In this document: positions 16,452 through 26,235 of the stretch, piece by piece
Layout: every line of letters begins with the position of its first letter
Numbering within the stretch: position 1 is the first letter of the stretch
Assembly (NCBI RefSeq): GCF_011694815.1
Contig: NZ_CP050177.1
Coordinates: forward strand, 3,913,001-3,977,000
Length of the DNA stretch: 64,000 nt
Source of the DNA: Streptomyces liangshanensis
Lineage (GTDB): Bacteria > Actinomycetota > Actinomycetes > Streptomycetales > Streptomycetaceae
Reading direction: 5' to 3'
Notes under the pieces: generated by a model
Told to the model about the DNA's origin: nothing
Seen by the model: the letters and a program-made list of their open reading frames with translations, nothing else
The model's database searches: none
Made by a program: the position numbers and the translations under genes

Positions 16452-17086
16452 GCGAGCGCCTTGCCCACCACCGGTGCGAGGCCCGACGACCGGCCGACCG
16501 CACCCGGATCCCCGCACCGCGCCAGCCAGTTCGCCAGCATCAGGTGGCCGTGCTCGGTGAGCACCGACTCGGGATGGAACTGGACGCCCTCCACGGGCAG
16601 TTCACGATGACGCACACCCATGATGATCCCGTCCGCGGTCCACGCCGTGACCTCCAGGTCCGCCGGCAGCTCCGCGGGCTCCGCCGCCAGCGAGTGGTAC
16701 CGCGTCGCGGTGAACGGCGAGGGCAGCCCGGCGAAGACACCGTTGCCCTCGTGCGTGACGAGCGAGGTCTTGCCGTGCAGCAGCTCGGGGGCGCGGCCCA
16801 CGACGCCTCCGTACGCCACCGCCATCGACTGCATGCCGAGGCAGACGCCGAAGACGGGGACGCCGGTCGCGGCGCAGTGGCGCACCATGTCGACGCAGAC
16901 ACCGGCCTCTTCGGGGGTCCCGGGGCCGGGGGAGAGCAGGACGCCGTCGAAGCCGTCCTGCGCGTGGGAGGTGGTGACCTCGTCGTTGCGCAGCACCTCG
17001 CACTCGGCCCCGAGCTGGTACAGGTACTGGACGAGGTTGAAGACGAAGCTGTCGTAGTTGTCCACGACGAGGATGCGCGCGCTCAT
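16448..17086 (-). CDS. pabA: Class I glutamine amidotransferase (PabA/TrpG type)
   Basis: A 212-residue amidotransferase domain that releases ammonia from glutamine, normally for aminodeoxychorismate or anthranilate synthase. Motifs: N-terminal ILVVDNYDSFVFNLVQYL, oxyanion loop LSPGPGTPEEAG, nucleophile Cys in GVCLGMQSMA, and the His-x-Glu pair in VQFHPESVLTEHG. No TrpE/PabB partner is adjacent. Instead it overlaps a small membrane-protein gene upstream (ATGA) and the sortase gene downstream (GTGA). The gene name follows family similarity; anthranilate and aminodeoxychorismate assignments cannot be separated from sequence. Confidence 0.9.
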   Translation of the reverse strand: MSARILVVDNYDSFVFNLVQYLYQLGAECEVLRNDEVTTSHAQDGFDGVLLSPGPGTPEEAGVCVDMVRHCAATGVPVFGVCLGMQSMAVAYGGVVGRAPELLHGKTSLVTHEGNGVFAGLPSPFTATRYHSLAAEPAELPADLEVTAWTADGIIMGVRHRELPVEGVQFHPESVLTEHGHLMLANWLARCGDPGAVGRSSGLAPVVGKALA

Positions 17087-17256
17087 CCGGCCGACCCCGA
17101 TCCGTCGACGGTGACGTCGTTGAACGGAAGCAGGGGCTCCGCCCAGGGGAAGACGTACTGGAAGAGCGCGTAGACGACTGCCAGCGCGACCACGAGCGAA
17201 ATGGCCGCCCGCACCCACACGTTGCCCGGCAGATGCCGCCAGAACCAGCCGTACAT
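17083..17256 (-). CDS. 57-residue single-pass membrane protein
   Basis: A small gene from ATG 17256, with AGGGA five bases upstream. It encodes 57 residues: a Trp/Arg-rich start (MYGWFWRHLPG), one transmembrane helix (about residues 15-37) and an acidic tail. Its TGA overlaps the amidotransferase ATG (ATGA), so the two are translationally coupled. The hydrophobic pattern, ribosome binding site and coupling make it a real gene. I do not recognise a function; its place in the sortase operon suggests an envelope-related role. Confidence 0.8.
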   Translation of the reverse strand: MYGWFWRHLPGNVWVRAAISLVVALAVVYALFQYVFPWAEPLLPFNDVTVDGSGSAG

Positions 17257-17408
17257 GCTGTCCCTTCCGTTCGGTACCGCACCGTCCGGTACAGCAACAG
17301 ACTAGAGGGCGCCGGGGACACATGGGCGGCGCACCGGCGAGCCGTACGGAGGTTCGGGTTTGCCGTTCGTCACAGCGGCCGCCCCACGGCCTGTCCACCG
17401 GACAGGAC

Positions 17409-18230
17409 CTAGCCGGTGGATCCGGCCGATCCTGCGGGCTTCGCGTAGTGGAGGTCCACCGTGCCGGTGTAGCCCGGGAGCGTCTGCCGCTTGTGCTCGT
17501 CGACCTGCCAGCCCAGGCCGTACGCCTTCACGTACAGCTGGTAGTTCTGGATGGCCGGGGAGTCCGCGAGCGCCTTGGACAGCTTCTCCCGGTCGCCCAC
17601 GGCGGTGATCCGGTACGGCGGCGAGTAGACGCGTCCTTGGAGGATGAGCGTGTTGCCCACGCAGCGCACGGCGCTGGTGGAGATCAGCCGCTGGTCCATG
17701 ACGCGGATGCCGCGCGCCCCGCCCTGCCACAGGGCGTTGACGACGGCCTGGAGGTCCTGCTGGTGGATGACCAGGTCGTTGGGCTGCGGCTCGGGGTAGC
17801 CGGGGTTGGCCCTGGCGTCCGGCGGGGCGTCGTCGAGCGTGACCGTGAGGGCGGCGCCGGTGAGCTCCTCGGTGCCCGCGGCCTTCTCCAGAGCGCGCAG
17901 CCGGGCGTCCTCGGCCTCGGTCGATCCGTCGTCGCGGCTGGCGAGGGCGTCGACCTCGCGGCGGACCCGCGCGGCGGACCTCCCCAGGTCCGCGTTCTTG
18001 CGGTCCCGCTCGTGGATCAGGTCGGAGAGCTTGAGCAGCGACGCGTCCGTACGGATGTTGGTGCCCTTGGCGGTGTTGAAGCTGGTCACGAAGATCAGGC
18101 CGGCGAGGGCGAAGACGGCGGCCGTGAGCAGCCTGACCGGCCGGGGGACCAGGCGGCGGCGCGGTCCTTCTGGCGCGCCCGGCGGGGTGCCCTCGGGGGC
18201 ACCTGCCGGAGAGTCGGCGGAATTGCTCAA
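17409..18230 (-). CDS. DUF881 family membrane protein
   Basis: A 273-residue protein with a Pro/Gly/Ala-rich cytoplasmic start, one transmembrane helix (LLTAAVFALAGLIFVTSF), a charged coiled-coil stretch (about residues 65-120) and a C-terminal globular domain. The C-terminal segments NDLVIHQQDLQAVVNALWQ and VGNTLILQGRVYSPPY are typical of DUF881, a family common beside division and sortase genes in actinomycetes. Start is TTG 18230, with AAGGAG and AGGG upstream. It is divergent from crgA across 139 bp, which suggests a link with septation. The molecular function is not established. Confidence 0.87.
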   Translation of the reverse strand: MSNSADSPAGAPEGTPPGAPEGPRRRLVPRPVRLLTAAVFALAGLIFVTSFNTAKGTNIRTDASLLKLSDLIHERDRKNADLGRSAARVRREVDALASRDDGSTEAEDARLRALEKAAGTEELTGAALTVTLDDAPPDARANPGYPEPQPNDLVIHQQDLQAVVNALWQGGARGIRVMDQRLISTSAVRCVGNTLILQGRVYSPPYRITAVGDREKLSKALADSPAIQNYQLYVKAYGLGWQVDEHKRQTLPGYTGTVDLHYAKPAGSAGSTG

Positions 18231-18369
18231 CGTACCCTTATCTCCTTAGACGCCATGGAAGCACTACGCTAACGGACGCCTGGGGAGGCAGCGTTCCCCC
18301 TGTTCCCCGCCCGGCACCCCGTTTCAGTCCCCTGCGCGGTCACGCAGCGCATCGACAGGAGAGTTCCTC

Positions 18370-18627
18370 GTGCCGAAGTCACGTATCCGCAAGAAGGCCG
18401 ACTTCACGCCGCCGCCGGTCGCGAATCAGGCGACCAACATAAGGCTGACGAACCGCAGCTGGGTGGCCCCGGTCATGCTGGCCATGTTCCTGATCGGCCT
18501 GGTCTGGATCGTCCTCTTCTATGTGACCGACGGCAGCCTGCCGCTGGAGAGCTTCCGGAACTGGAACATCGTGGTCGGCTTCGGCTTCATCGCCATCGGC
18601 TTCGGTGTCTCCACGCAGTGGAAGTAG
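18370..18627 (+). CDS. crgA: Cell division protein CrgA
   Basis: An 85-residue membrane protein of the size known for CrgA: a basic N-terminal tail ([16 protein letters not shown]), two transmembrane helices ([18 protein letters not shown] and [16 protein letters not shown]) and a very short C-terminus. CrgA interacts with FtsZ-ring and septal wall proteins and coordinates sporulation septation in Streptomyces. GTG 18370 has AGGAG eight bases upstream. It is divergent from the DUF881 gene; DnaA boxes follow within 110 bp of its stop. Confidence 0.95.
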   Translation: MPKSRIRKKADFTPPPVANQATNIRLTNRSWVAPVMLAMFLIGLVWIVLFYVTDGSLPLESFRNWNIVVGFGFIAIGFGVSTQWK

Positions 18628-18683
18628 CCGCTCGGCGGTCGGAGTAGCCGCTCCCCACCCCGGGCGTCAAGCTCTCCCCAGGC

Positions 18684-18884
18684 TTATCCACAGCGTTGTC
18701 CACAGCAGGGGAAAAGGTCAGAAGATCTGTGGATAACTCCACGGAATGTTGACGCCGGTGTGACTGCGTCCCCCGCTCCCGTTCCGCGGTTGCCCCTTGT
18801 CGTTGCTGGTCAGACCCACATCAGCGACAAGGGGCACTGGTGTTCCCCACGGCGTGCACAAGATCCGACACGTTCTGTGGACAA
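18684..18884. promoter_or_regulatory. Cluster of four DnaA boxes between crgA and rhomboid gene
   Basis: TTATCCACA at 18684-18692, TTGTCCACA at 18696-18704, TGTGGATAA at 18728-18736 and TGTGGACAA at 18876-18884. All four are perfect or one-base variants of the DnaA consensus; the first and third are inverted relative to each other. They lie in a convergent intergenic region about 30 kb from oriC. Confidence 0.65.
18791..18836. terminator. Hairpin between convergent crgA and rhomboid genes
   Basis: Arms TGCCCCTTGTCG (18791-18802) and CGACAAGGGGCA (18825-18836) form a 12-bp perfect stem with a 22-nt loop that may itself pair. Its position between convergent genes makes a bidirectional terminator likely. 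Confidence 0.6.
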
Positions 18885-18901
18885 CCCGACCGGGTGTGGC
18901 C

Positions 18902-19768
18902 TCAGGTGATCGCGGCCGTGCGGAGCACGACGACGGCGACCGTCGCCGCCAGCACGAGCGCCGCCGTCCCGTACTGCACGAGGGCCCGGCGTTCCCGGGG
19001 CGCGTGGACGAGGCCGACGGCCACGAGCGTGCCCGCCACGAGGCCGCCGATGTGGGCCTGCCAGGCGATGTCCGGGATGCTGAACGTGAAGATGAGGTTC
19101 ACGACGAGCAGGCCGATGACCGGCCGCAGGTCGTACTTGAGCTTCCGCATCAGGACGGCCGTGGCGCCGAAGAGCCCGAAGATGGCGCCCGAGGCGCCCA
19201 GCGAGGGCGCGTTCTCCGCGGCGAGCAGGTAGGTGAGGGCGCTGCCCGCGAGTCCGGAGATCAGGTAGAGCGCGAGGTAGCGGGCGCGGCCGAGCGCGGC
19301 TTCGAGCGGTCCGCCGATCCACCAGAGGCTCAGCATGTTGAAGCCGATGTGCCAGATCTGCTCGTGCAGGAACATCGCGGTGACCAGCCGGTACCACTGC
19401 CCGTCCGCGACGCCGACCAGGTGGCCGAGCTCCGGGTCGAAGGCCTGCCCGACGAGGTCGAAGCGGTTGACGAAGGTCTCGCTCTGCGTGGCGATGACGA
19501 ACACCACGACGTTGAGGGCGATCAGGATCTTGGTGAGCAGCCGGGGGTCGCGGGCGACGGTCCCGCCGACGATCGTCCGCGGCCGGTTCGCCGCCGGCGG
19601 ATGCCCCGTACCGGAACCCTGTCGTACACAGTCCGGGCACTGGAATCCCACCGAGGCGCTGACCATGCACGCGGGGCAGATGGGCCGCTCGCAGCGGGTG
19701 CACCGTATGCCGGTCTCCCGTCCCGGGTGCTGGTAGCAGCTGGGCAGGCCTTCGGCCGGCTGGTCCAT
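18902..19768 (-). CDS. Rhomboid-family intramembrane serine protease
   Basis: A 288-residue polytopic protein from ATG 19768, with GGAGGG upstream. A cytosolic N-terminus carries two Cys pairs (TRCERPICPAC and QCPDC), a likely zinc-binding B-box-like element. Six or seven membrane helices follow. The catalytic Ser is in the GASGAIFG motif and the catalytic His in the later helix WQAHIGGLVAG; the loop HEQIWHIGFNM is also conserved. Rhomboids cleave single-pass membrane proteins within the bilayer. Zinc-ribbon-fused rhomboids are common in actinomycetes, but substrates here are unknown. It lies downstream of the peptidyl-prolyl isomerase on the same strand. Confidence 0.93.
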   Translation of the reverse strand: MDQPAEGLPSCYQHPGRETGIRCTRCERPICPACMVSASVGFQCPDCVRQGSGTGHPPAANRPRTIVGGTVARDPRLLTKILIALNVVVFVIATQSETFVNRFDLVGQAFDPELGHLVGVADGQWYRLVTAMFLHEQIWHIGFNMLSLWWIGGPLEAALGRARYLALYLISGLAGSALTYLLAAENAPSLGASGAIFGLFGATAVLMRKLKYDLRPVIGLLVVNLIFTFSIPDIAWQAHIGGLVAGTLVAVGLVHAPRERRALVQYGTAALVLAATVAVVVLRTAAIT

Positions 19769-19871
19769 CTGTCCCTCCCGCCTGGTGGCGGCGGCCGGCG
19801 CGGGGTGCGCCGGCCGCCGGCCCGTCATGTAACCACTACGGACGAACAGGGCACGAAGGTTCCCGGCGCGG

Positions 19872-20399
19872 TCAGCGGGTCTCGATGACGACCGATTCGA
19901 TGACGACGTCCTGCAACGGGCGGTTGGTCCGCGGATTCGTCTGCGTGCCGGCGATCGTGTCCACGACCTTCTTGCCCGCCTCGCCGGTGACCTCGCCGAA
20001 GATGGTGTGCTTGCGGTTCAGCCAGGTGGTCGGCGACACCGTGATGAAGAACTGCGAGCCGTTGGTGCCCGGGCCCGCGTTGGCCATGGCCAGGAGGTAC
20101 GGCTTGTCGAAGGCCAGCTCCGGGTGGAACTCGTCGGCGAACTCGTACCCCGGTCCCCCGGTGCCGTTCCCCAGCGGGTCCCCGCCCTGGATCATGAATC
20201 CGCTCATGACGCGGTGGAAGACCGTGCCGTCGTACAGAGGGTCGGTCGACTTCTTGCCGGTCGCCGGATGGGTCCACTCGCGCCCGCCCTGGGCGAGCTC
20301 GACGAAGTTCTTGACCGTCTTGGGCGCGTGATGCGGCAGGAGCCGGATCTCGATGTCCCCCTGGCTGGTCCTCAAGGTGGCGTAAAGCTGCTCGGCCAC
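19872..20399 (-). CDS. ppiA: Cyclophilin-type peptidyl-prolyl cis-trans isomerase
   Basis: A 175-residue single-domain cyclophilin without signal peptide, so cytosolic. It catalyses cis-trans isomerisation of X-Pro bonds. Family motifs: TSQGDIEIRLLPHHAPKTVK, YDGTVFHRVMSGFMIQGGDP (with the catalytic Arg in FHRV), and GPGTNGSQFFITVSP. GTG 20399 follows GGAAGG with six-base spacing. It lies 103 bp upstream of the rhomboid start in the same orientation. Confidence 0.95.
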   Translation of the reverse strand: MAEQLYATLRTSQGDIEIRLLPHHAPKTVKNFVELAQGGREWTHPATGKKSTDPLYDGTVFHRVMSGFMIQGGDPLGNGTGGPGYEFADEFHPELAFDKPYLLAMANAGPGTNGSQFFITVSPTTWLNRKHTIFGEVTGEAGKKVVDTIAGTQTNPRTNRPLQDVVIESVVIETR

Positions 20400-20792
20400 G
20401 ATCTGCCTTCCGTGTGTCTTCACTGACTCCCGCGATCCTCGCACGGAAGGCGCGGCGCGTACCCGACCACGGGTTCGGCTACGGACTCGACTGCGGACTC
20501 GGCTGCGGACCCAGGTGTACGGAGGGGGTTCGGCGGACAGGCGCGGAGAGGTACACGCGCAGTACACACGCCGAAAAAAGGCTCGTCCGGTCCCGCCGGG
20601 ACAGGGGCGTGCCGAAGCGAAGCGTGGCATTGTCGTGCACGGGGTCCCAAAGGACCGCAATGCCCGAGCATCACCCAAGTCGCCTGCCATGACCCGGATG
20701 CCCGCATCACATGCCGAGACCGAGCCCAGCGGGCATGATCTCGAAAAGGGTGGACAGGCGATATACGGAACGCCACCGAGGAGGATGATCCT
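20400..20792. other. 393-bp gene-free region with 12-bp repeats
   Basis: This divergent region should contain the promoters of the isomerase gene (minus) and of the DUF5324-like gene (plus). At 20471-20512 there are about 3.5 tandem 12-bp units of the form GGACTCGGCTGC. No convincing ORF or RNA gene is seen. Confidence 0.5.
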
Positions 20793-21494
20793 GTGACCCG
20801 CATGGACAGCGTGCGCGCCGCTACCGGTTCGGCGAAGGAGAGCGTGCAGCACGCCGCGGAAGCGGTGGCGCCTTACGCCGGTACGGCCAAGGAGCAGGCC
20901 GCTCTGTACGCGCACGAGGCGCGTGTACGACTGGCCCCGACCGTGTCGAAGGCCGCTCAGCAAGCTCGTATTCAGTACGGCGCCTATGTGGCGCCCCATG
21001 TGCCTCCGAAGTTCGACGACGCCGCTCACCAGGCCGCGGCGGCCACCAGGAAGGCCGCCCGTCAGGCGGCGGACTACACGGTGCCGCGGGTCGAGCAGGC
21101 GGTGGCCACCGCACAGCCCGTGGCCCAGGAGGCCGCGGCGCGTTCGGCGGCGGCGCTGGCCGCTCTGCGCGGACAGATCACCGCCAAGGAAGTACGGAAG
21201 CTGGTGAAGAAGCACCAGCGGCGGGCCAGGGCCGGACGTGCCGCCAAGGGCCTGTTGGTCCTGGGCGCGGTGGCCGGTGGGGCCTTCGCCGCCTGGAAGT
21301 GGTGGGACAAGCAGGCCAACCCGGACTGGCTGGTGGAACCGCCGGCCGCTACGGAGATGTCCGACCGCGCGCCGCTGACGTCCGTGGACGGCAGCCACCC
21401 GGTGGATCCGCTGGATCCCGAGGTCCAGGCGAAGCAGGCCGAGGCGGAGGCCGCTGACCGGGACAAGCGTGACGACCGGGACGACCGGCCCTGA
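20793..21494 (+). CDS. DUF5324-like helical protein with one membrane segment
   Basis: A 233-residue protein, Ala/Lys/Gln-rich and strongly helical. The first ~130 residues resemble amphipathic LEA/apolipoprotein-like helices with many AxxA and KAAxQA patterns. A basic KKHQRRARAGRAAKG stretch precedes one hydrophobic segment (LLVLGAVAGGAFAAWKWW); the tail is acidic and ends in a run of Asp/Arg. I believe this corresponds to the Streptomyces family DUF5324; that name is from memory. GTG 20793 follows AGGAGG. Function is unknown; a membrane-associated structural role is conceivable. Confidence 0.8.
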   Translation: MTRMDSVRAATGSAKESVQHAAEAVAPYAGTAKEQAALYAHEARVRLAPTVSKAAQQARIQYGAYVAPHVPPKFDDAAHQAAAATRKAARQAADYTVPRVEQAVATAQPVAQEAAARSAAALAALRGQITAKEVRKLVKKHQRRARAGRAAKGLLVLGAVAGGAFAAWKWWDKQANPDWLVEPPAATEMSDRAPLTSVDGSHPVDPLDPEVQAKQAEAEAADRDKRDDRDDRP

Positions 21495-21562
21495 TCACGT
21501 GGTCCGACCTGATCACGTGCTCCGACCTGATCACATGGTCCGACCTGATCACGTGCTCCGAC
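21491..21562. repeat. Four tandem 18-bp repeats, each with a central palindromic core
   Basis: Units start at 21491, 21509, 21527 and 21545 with sequence CTGATCACGTGSTCCGAC; the third unit has CACATG in place of CACGTG. The array begins exactly at the stop codon of the preceding gene (TGA 21492-21494) and ends 44 bp before the stop of the gene on the opposite strand. Confidence 0.9.
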
Positions 21563-21606
21563 CGTAGCGGGAGTGGGCGCCGGACGGCCGAAAGGCTTCC
21601 GGCGCC

Positions 21607-21984
21607 TCACGCTGCGACGAGCGCCGCGTCGGCGGCGTGGGCGTCCGACTCCGCCTGCGGGCCGTCCGGCAGGTCGGCGGGCAGGTGACGGACCGACGGG
21701 GACGAACCGTGCGCCTCGGCGGTGATCCGCTGCTTGATCGTGGGCGGCAGGGCCCGTCCCCGCGGCGGTGCGAGCGACGGCACCGCCCTCGTGGGTGCGG
21801 GTTCGGTGAGCCGGTGCGGTGGGACGGCGGCGGGAGCCGGCGCGGGCGCGGGCTTCTCGGCCGGCTGCGCCGACACGGCGCTGCCGGCGGCCGTCGCGGG
21901 GGACGTGAGTCCCAGGGAGGCGAGCACCGCGAAGAACGCGGTGATGAAGACGGCCCACAACGTCTTGACCTTGATGGCGGCCAT
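21607..21984 (-). CDS. Small exported Pro/Ala-rich protein (possibly DUF6344)
   Basis: A 125-residue protein. The N-terminus (MAAIKVKTLWAVFITAFFAVLASLGL) is a signal peptide or uncleaved membrane anchor, with a possible cleavage site after TSPATAAG. The rest is Pro/Ala-rich with few hydrophobic residues and no cysteines. I think this matches a small Streptomyces family annotated DUF6344, from memory only. ATG 21984 has GAAGGGG upstream. No function can be proposed. It is the last gene before the accessory biosynthetic operon and is separated from the MFS gene by 289 bp. Confidence 0.72.
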   Translation of the reverse strand: MAAIKVKTLWAVFITAFFAVLASLGLTSPATAAGSAVSAQPAEKPAPAPAPAAVPPHRLTEPAPTRAVPSLAPPRGRALPPTIKQRITAEAHGSSPSVRHLPADLPDGPQAESDAHAADAALVAA

Positions 21985-22273
21985 GACCCCTTCTTTCTGT
22001 TCTCTGATGGTGCGATGTCGGGTTGGTCGATCTACATACCTTCCTCATGATGTGTACGCATCTCGGGAATCCAGGGAGCGACGCCGCAGCTGCGCAGTTC
22101 TTCGGATGAACACCACTCGTACGGTCCAACCGGCCCGGGCGGCCCGGGACTCCGTACCCCTCCCCGTACGCCCGGAAGACCCGCTCCGACCTGCCACAAC
22201 GCCCCGCAGCACCCTTCACCGCACCCGGCAAGTCGGGCGGCCCTGATCCGGGAGCCGGCAATTCGGCCGGGGG

Positions 22274-23487
22274 TTATCCGGCGGCCGTGAGCGGGTCGGG
22301 CGTGGGCGGGCCGGGCATGGGCGGGTGTGCCGGGACCCGTCCCACCGCGCGCAGCGCCGCCGTCACCAGCAGGGACAGCGCCGCCATGGTGGCCATCGCC
22401 CAGGCGACCTCGTGCGTCCCGTACAGCTGGGCGAGGCCGCCCGCCAGCACGGCGCCCAGTGCCTGGCCCACCATCAGGCCCGTGCCGGCCAGGCCGAACG
22501 CCTGGCCGCGTACGTCCTCGCGGGTCAGCAGGACCAGCCGCTCCTGGAGGGGCAGCGAGGCCGAGAAGCCGAAGGCGGAGAGCCCGGCCAGGGCCGCCGC
22601 GACCACTACCGGCGGCGACAGGGGGAAGGCGAGGAACGGCAGCGCGAGCAGGGCGCGCAGGGGCAGGACCAGCCGGTCGCGCAGGGCCTCGGGGACGAAC
22701 CGGCCGACGACGATGTCCCCCAGGAGCATGCCGACCGCGCCGGCCGCCAGCAGGAACCCGGCCTCGCCCCCTGCGTACGGGATGAACAGCGCCTCGCACC
22801 CCACGACCAGGCCGTTGGGCACCCACATCATCAGGAGGAGCGGCCGTACGTCGCGAGAGGTGAGGAGTTCGTGGTTGACGCGGCGGCTGCGTTCGACGAC
22901 GTTGCCCCGGGCCCGCGGCGGACGGTCCGACAGGCCGGTCCGCGCCAGGACCCCAGCGGTGACGCTGACGCACGCGGCGATCGCGAACAGCCAGGACGTC
23001 GACATCACGGCGAGCAGCAGGGCGCCGACGGCGTTGCCGATGATCTGCATGCCGCCGACGGTGATGTTCATGGTCGAGCGGGCCAGGACGTACGCGTCCT
23101 TCGGCACGATGTCCGACAGCAGGGCGATGACGGTGCCGGCGGTGGCGGCCAGGGCGACGTAGCCGCCGGCGAGGATCACGAAGCGCATCCACCAGGTGAG
23201 GCCGGGGAGCGCCTGGAGGGACGCGGTGAGGGTCGCGACGCACGCCATGAAGATCATCGCGGTGCGGGGGCGCAGCAGGTCCGAGGTCGCCGACAGGTAG
23301 CGCGCGGTGACGAGCTGGACGAGCGGTCCGCCGAACAGCGCGACGGAGGTGAGGAGGGGCGATCCTGTCTCGCCGTACATGACCGTGCCGAGGGCCAGCC
23401 CGGAGAGGACGACCGCCGTCATCGTGAACAGGCGGACCACGAACAGGGCTCGGAACTCCCGGACGGCGAAGAGCTCGCGGTAGGTGG

Positions 23488-23491
<4 letters not shown>
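22274..23491 (-). CDS. MFS transporter, probable product exporter
   Basis: A 405-residue major facilitator protein with about twelve hydrophobic helices. After a short cytoplasmic start ([20 protein letters not shown]) the first helix follows directly. Between helices 2 and 3 there is an [12 protein letters not shown] basic motif, and the central loop is positively charged. ATG 23491 overlaps the upstream lyase stop (ATGA), so it is translated with the biosynthetic genes; the open frame to 23524 is not needed. As last gene of the operon it most likely exports the metabolite or gives self-resistance. Confidence 0.88.
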
Positions 23492-24964
<1,473 letters not shown>

Positions 24965-24978
<14 letters not shown>

Positions 24979-26155
24979 GGATCCGGATCCCGGACGTGAC
25001 GGTCTCGCAGATCCCGATCGCCTCCTGGGCGGTGGGGGCCGTGGCCAGTACGTATCCGACGCGGGTACGGGAGTTCCGGACGGCCCCGACGGTGTCCCCG
25101 GCCCGCAGGGGGAGGTGGAGCTTCAGGACCCCGGGGAGTCCTTGCCATCGCTGCACCCCGGTGATGTCGGTGACCCGGCCGGGCGGGGGTGTGAAGAAGC
25201 GGATGGCGGCGGCGCCGGCGGCCCCGGGCGCCGGTTCCTGGGGTGCCTCGCGACCGACGGCCCACCGGGCCGCGAGGTCGAGCAGGTCGTGGCCGGTGGC
25301 CTGCCGTACCAGCGTGGCGATCTGGTCGCCGCCGACCCGGGTGTGGGTCTCGATGACCTCGGGACCCGAGGGGGTCACCCGCACCTCCGTGTGGGTGACG
25401 CCCTCGGTGATGCCCATGACGTCGAGGAAGGCGGCGACGTACGCCCTGACGGCCGACGCGACCTCCGGCCCGATCGGGGCCGGGACGACGTGCCCCACCT
25501 CGACGAAGGGATGGTCCGGGTCGTCGTCCTGGGTGAACTTGCCGGTGATCGCGACGATCAGGTGCTCGCCCGCGTGGCTGAACGCCTCGACGGAGAACTC
25601 CGGTCCCGGCAGGAAGGGCTCGGCGATGTACTCGTCGGCGCCCGCCGGGGGCATCACCACGTCGTCGGCCCGCCGGAAGCAGGCGACGTTCTCGCTGCCC
25701 TGCCCGTGCCGCGGCTTCACGATCACCGGGTAGCCGTGTTCCGCGGCGAAGGCCCGGATGCCGGCGGCGTCGCGCACGACCGCGCCGCCGACCGCGGAGA
25801 ATCCCTTGTCCCGCAGCCAGGCACGCATCGCGAACTTGTCCCGCGTGCGCTCGACCACGTCCGGCGGCAGGCCGGGGATCGCGAGATCCGCGGCGATGCG
25901 CGCCGCGGGCAGCAGTCCCTGTTCCGTCAGGGAGACCACCGCGGCGAACGGGCTCTCCCGGTGGAGCGCCCGCAGGAGCGGTGGCAGCGACGGGTCGTCG
26001 TACTCGGTCAGCACCGTGCGCCGGGCGACCGGTACGAGCGCCGGCTCGTACCGCGCCGGGGTGTCGATCAGGGTGATCTCCGCACCGGCCTGACGCAGCC
26101 GGTCGCAGAGCCCCGGGCCGCCGCCCACGACGATGATCTGCTGGGGGGTGTCCAT
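24965..26155 (-). CDS. ATP-grasp carboxylate-amine ligase (ligase A)
   Basis: A 396-residue protein from ATG 26155, preceded by AGAGG; the open frame to 26182 adds nine residues without support. ATP-grasp order: a Rossmann-like N-terminal domain ([12 protein letters not shown]), a [11 protein letters not shown] helix, the ATP-binding strand [15 protein letters not shown], a [15 protein letters not shown] segment, and the metal-binding [14 protein letters not shown]-terminal extension of about 90 residues (VTDITGV to GYVLA) is typical of carnosine-synthase/BacD-like L-amino acid ligases. Such enzymes activate a carboxylate as acyl phosphate and join it to an amine. It is in the operon between a second ATP-grasp gene and ASL1. 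Confidence 0.88.
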
Positions 26156-26173
26156 GTTCCGTACCTCTTCTCT

Positions 26174-26228
26174 CCGCTTCACGCCGCTTCGGCCGCTTCA
26201 GCCGCGTCCCGCCGCTTCTCGCCGCTTC
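26174..26228. repeat. Helically phased CCGCTTC repeats in the intergenic leader of ligase A
   Basis: CCGCTTC occurs at 26174, 26184, 26193, 26212 and 26222, with the one-mismatch copy CCGCGTC at 26202. Spacing is 9-10 bp. They fill most of the 80-bp gap between the stop of ligase B (26236) and the start of ligase A (26155). Confidence 0.75.
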
Positions 26229-26235
26229 TCGCCGG

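Noticed and set aside
17046..17056. DnaA-box-like TTGTCCACG in the amidotransferase gene and a similar one in trxB (about 58278).
   Set aside because: Single matches within coding sequence, not clustered; explained by codon use.
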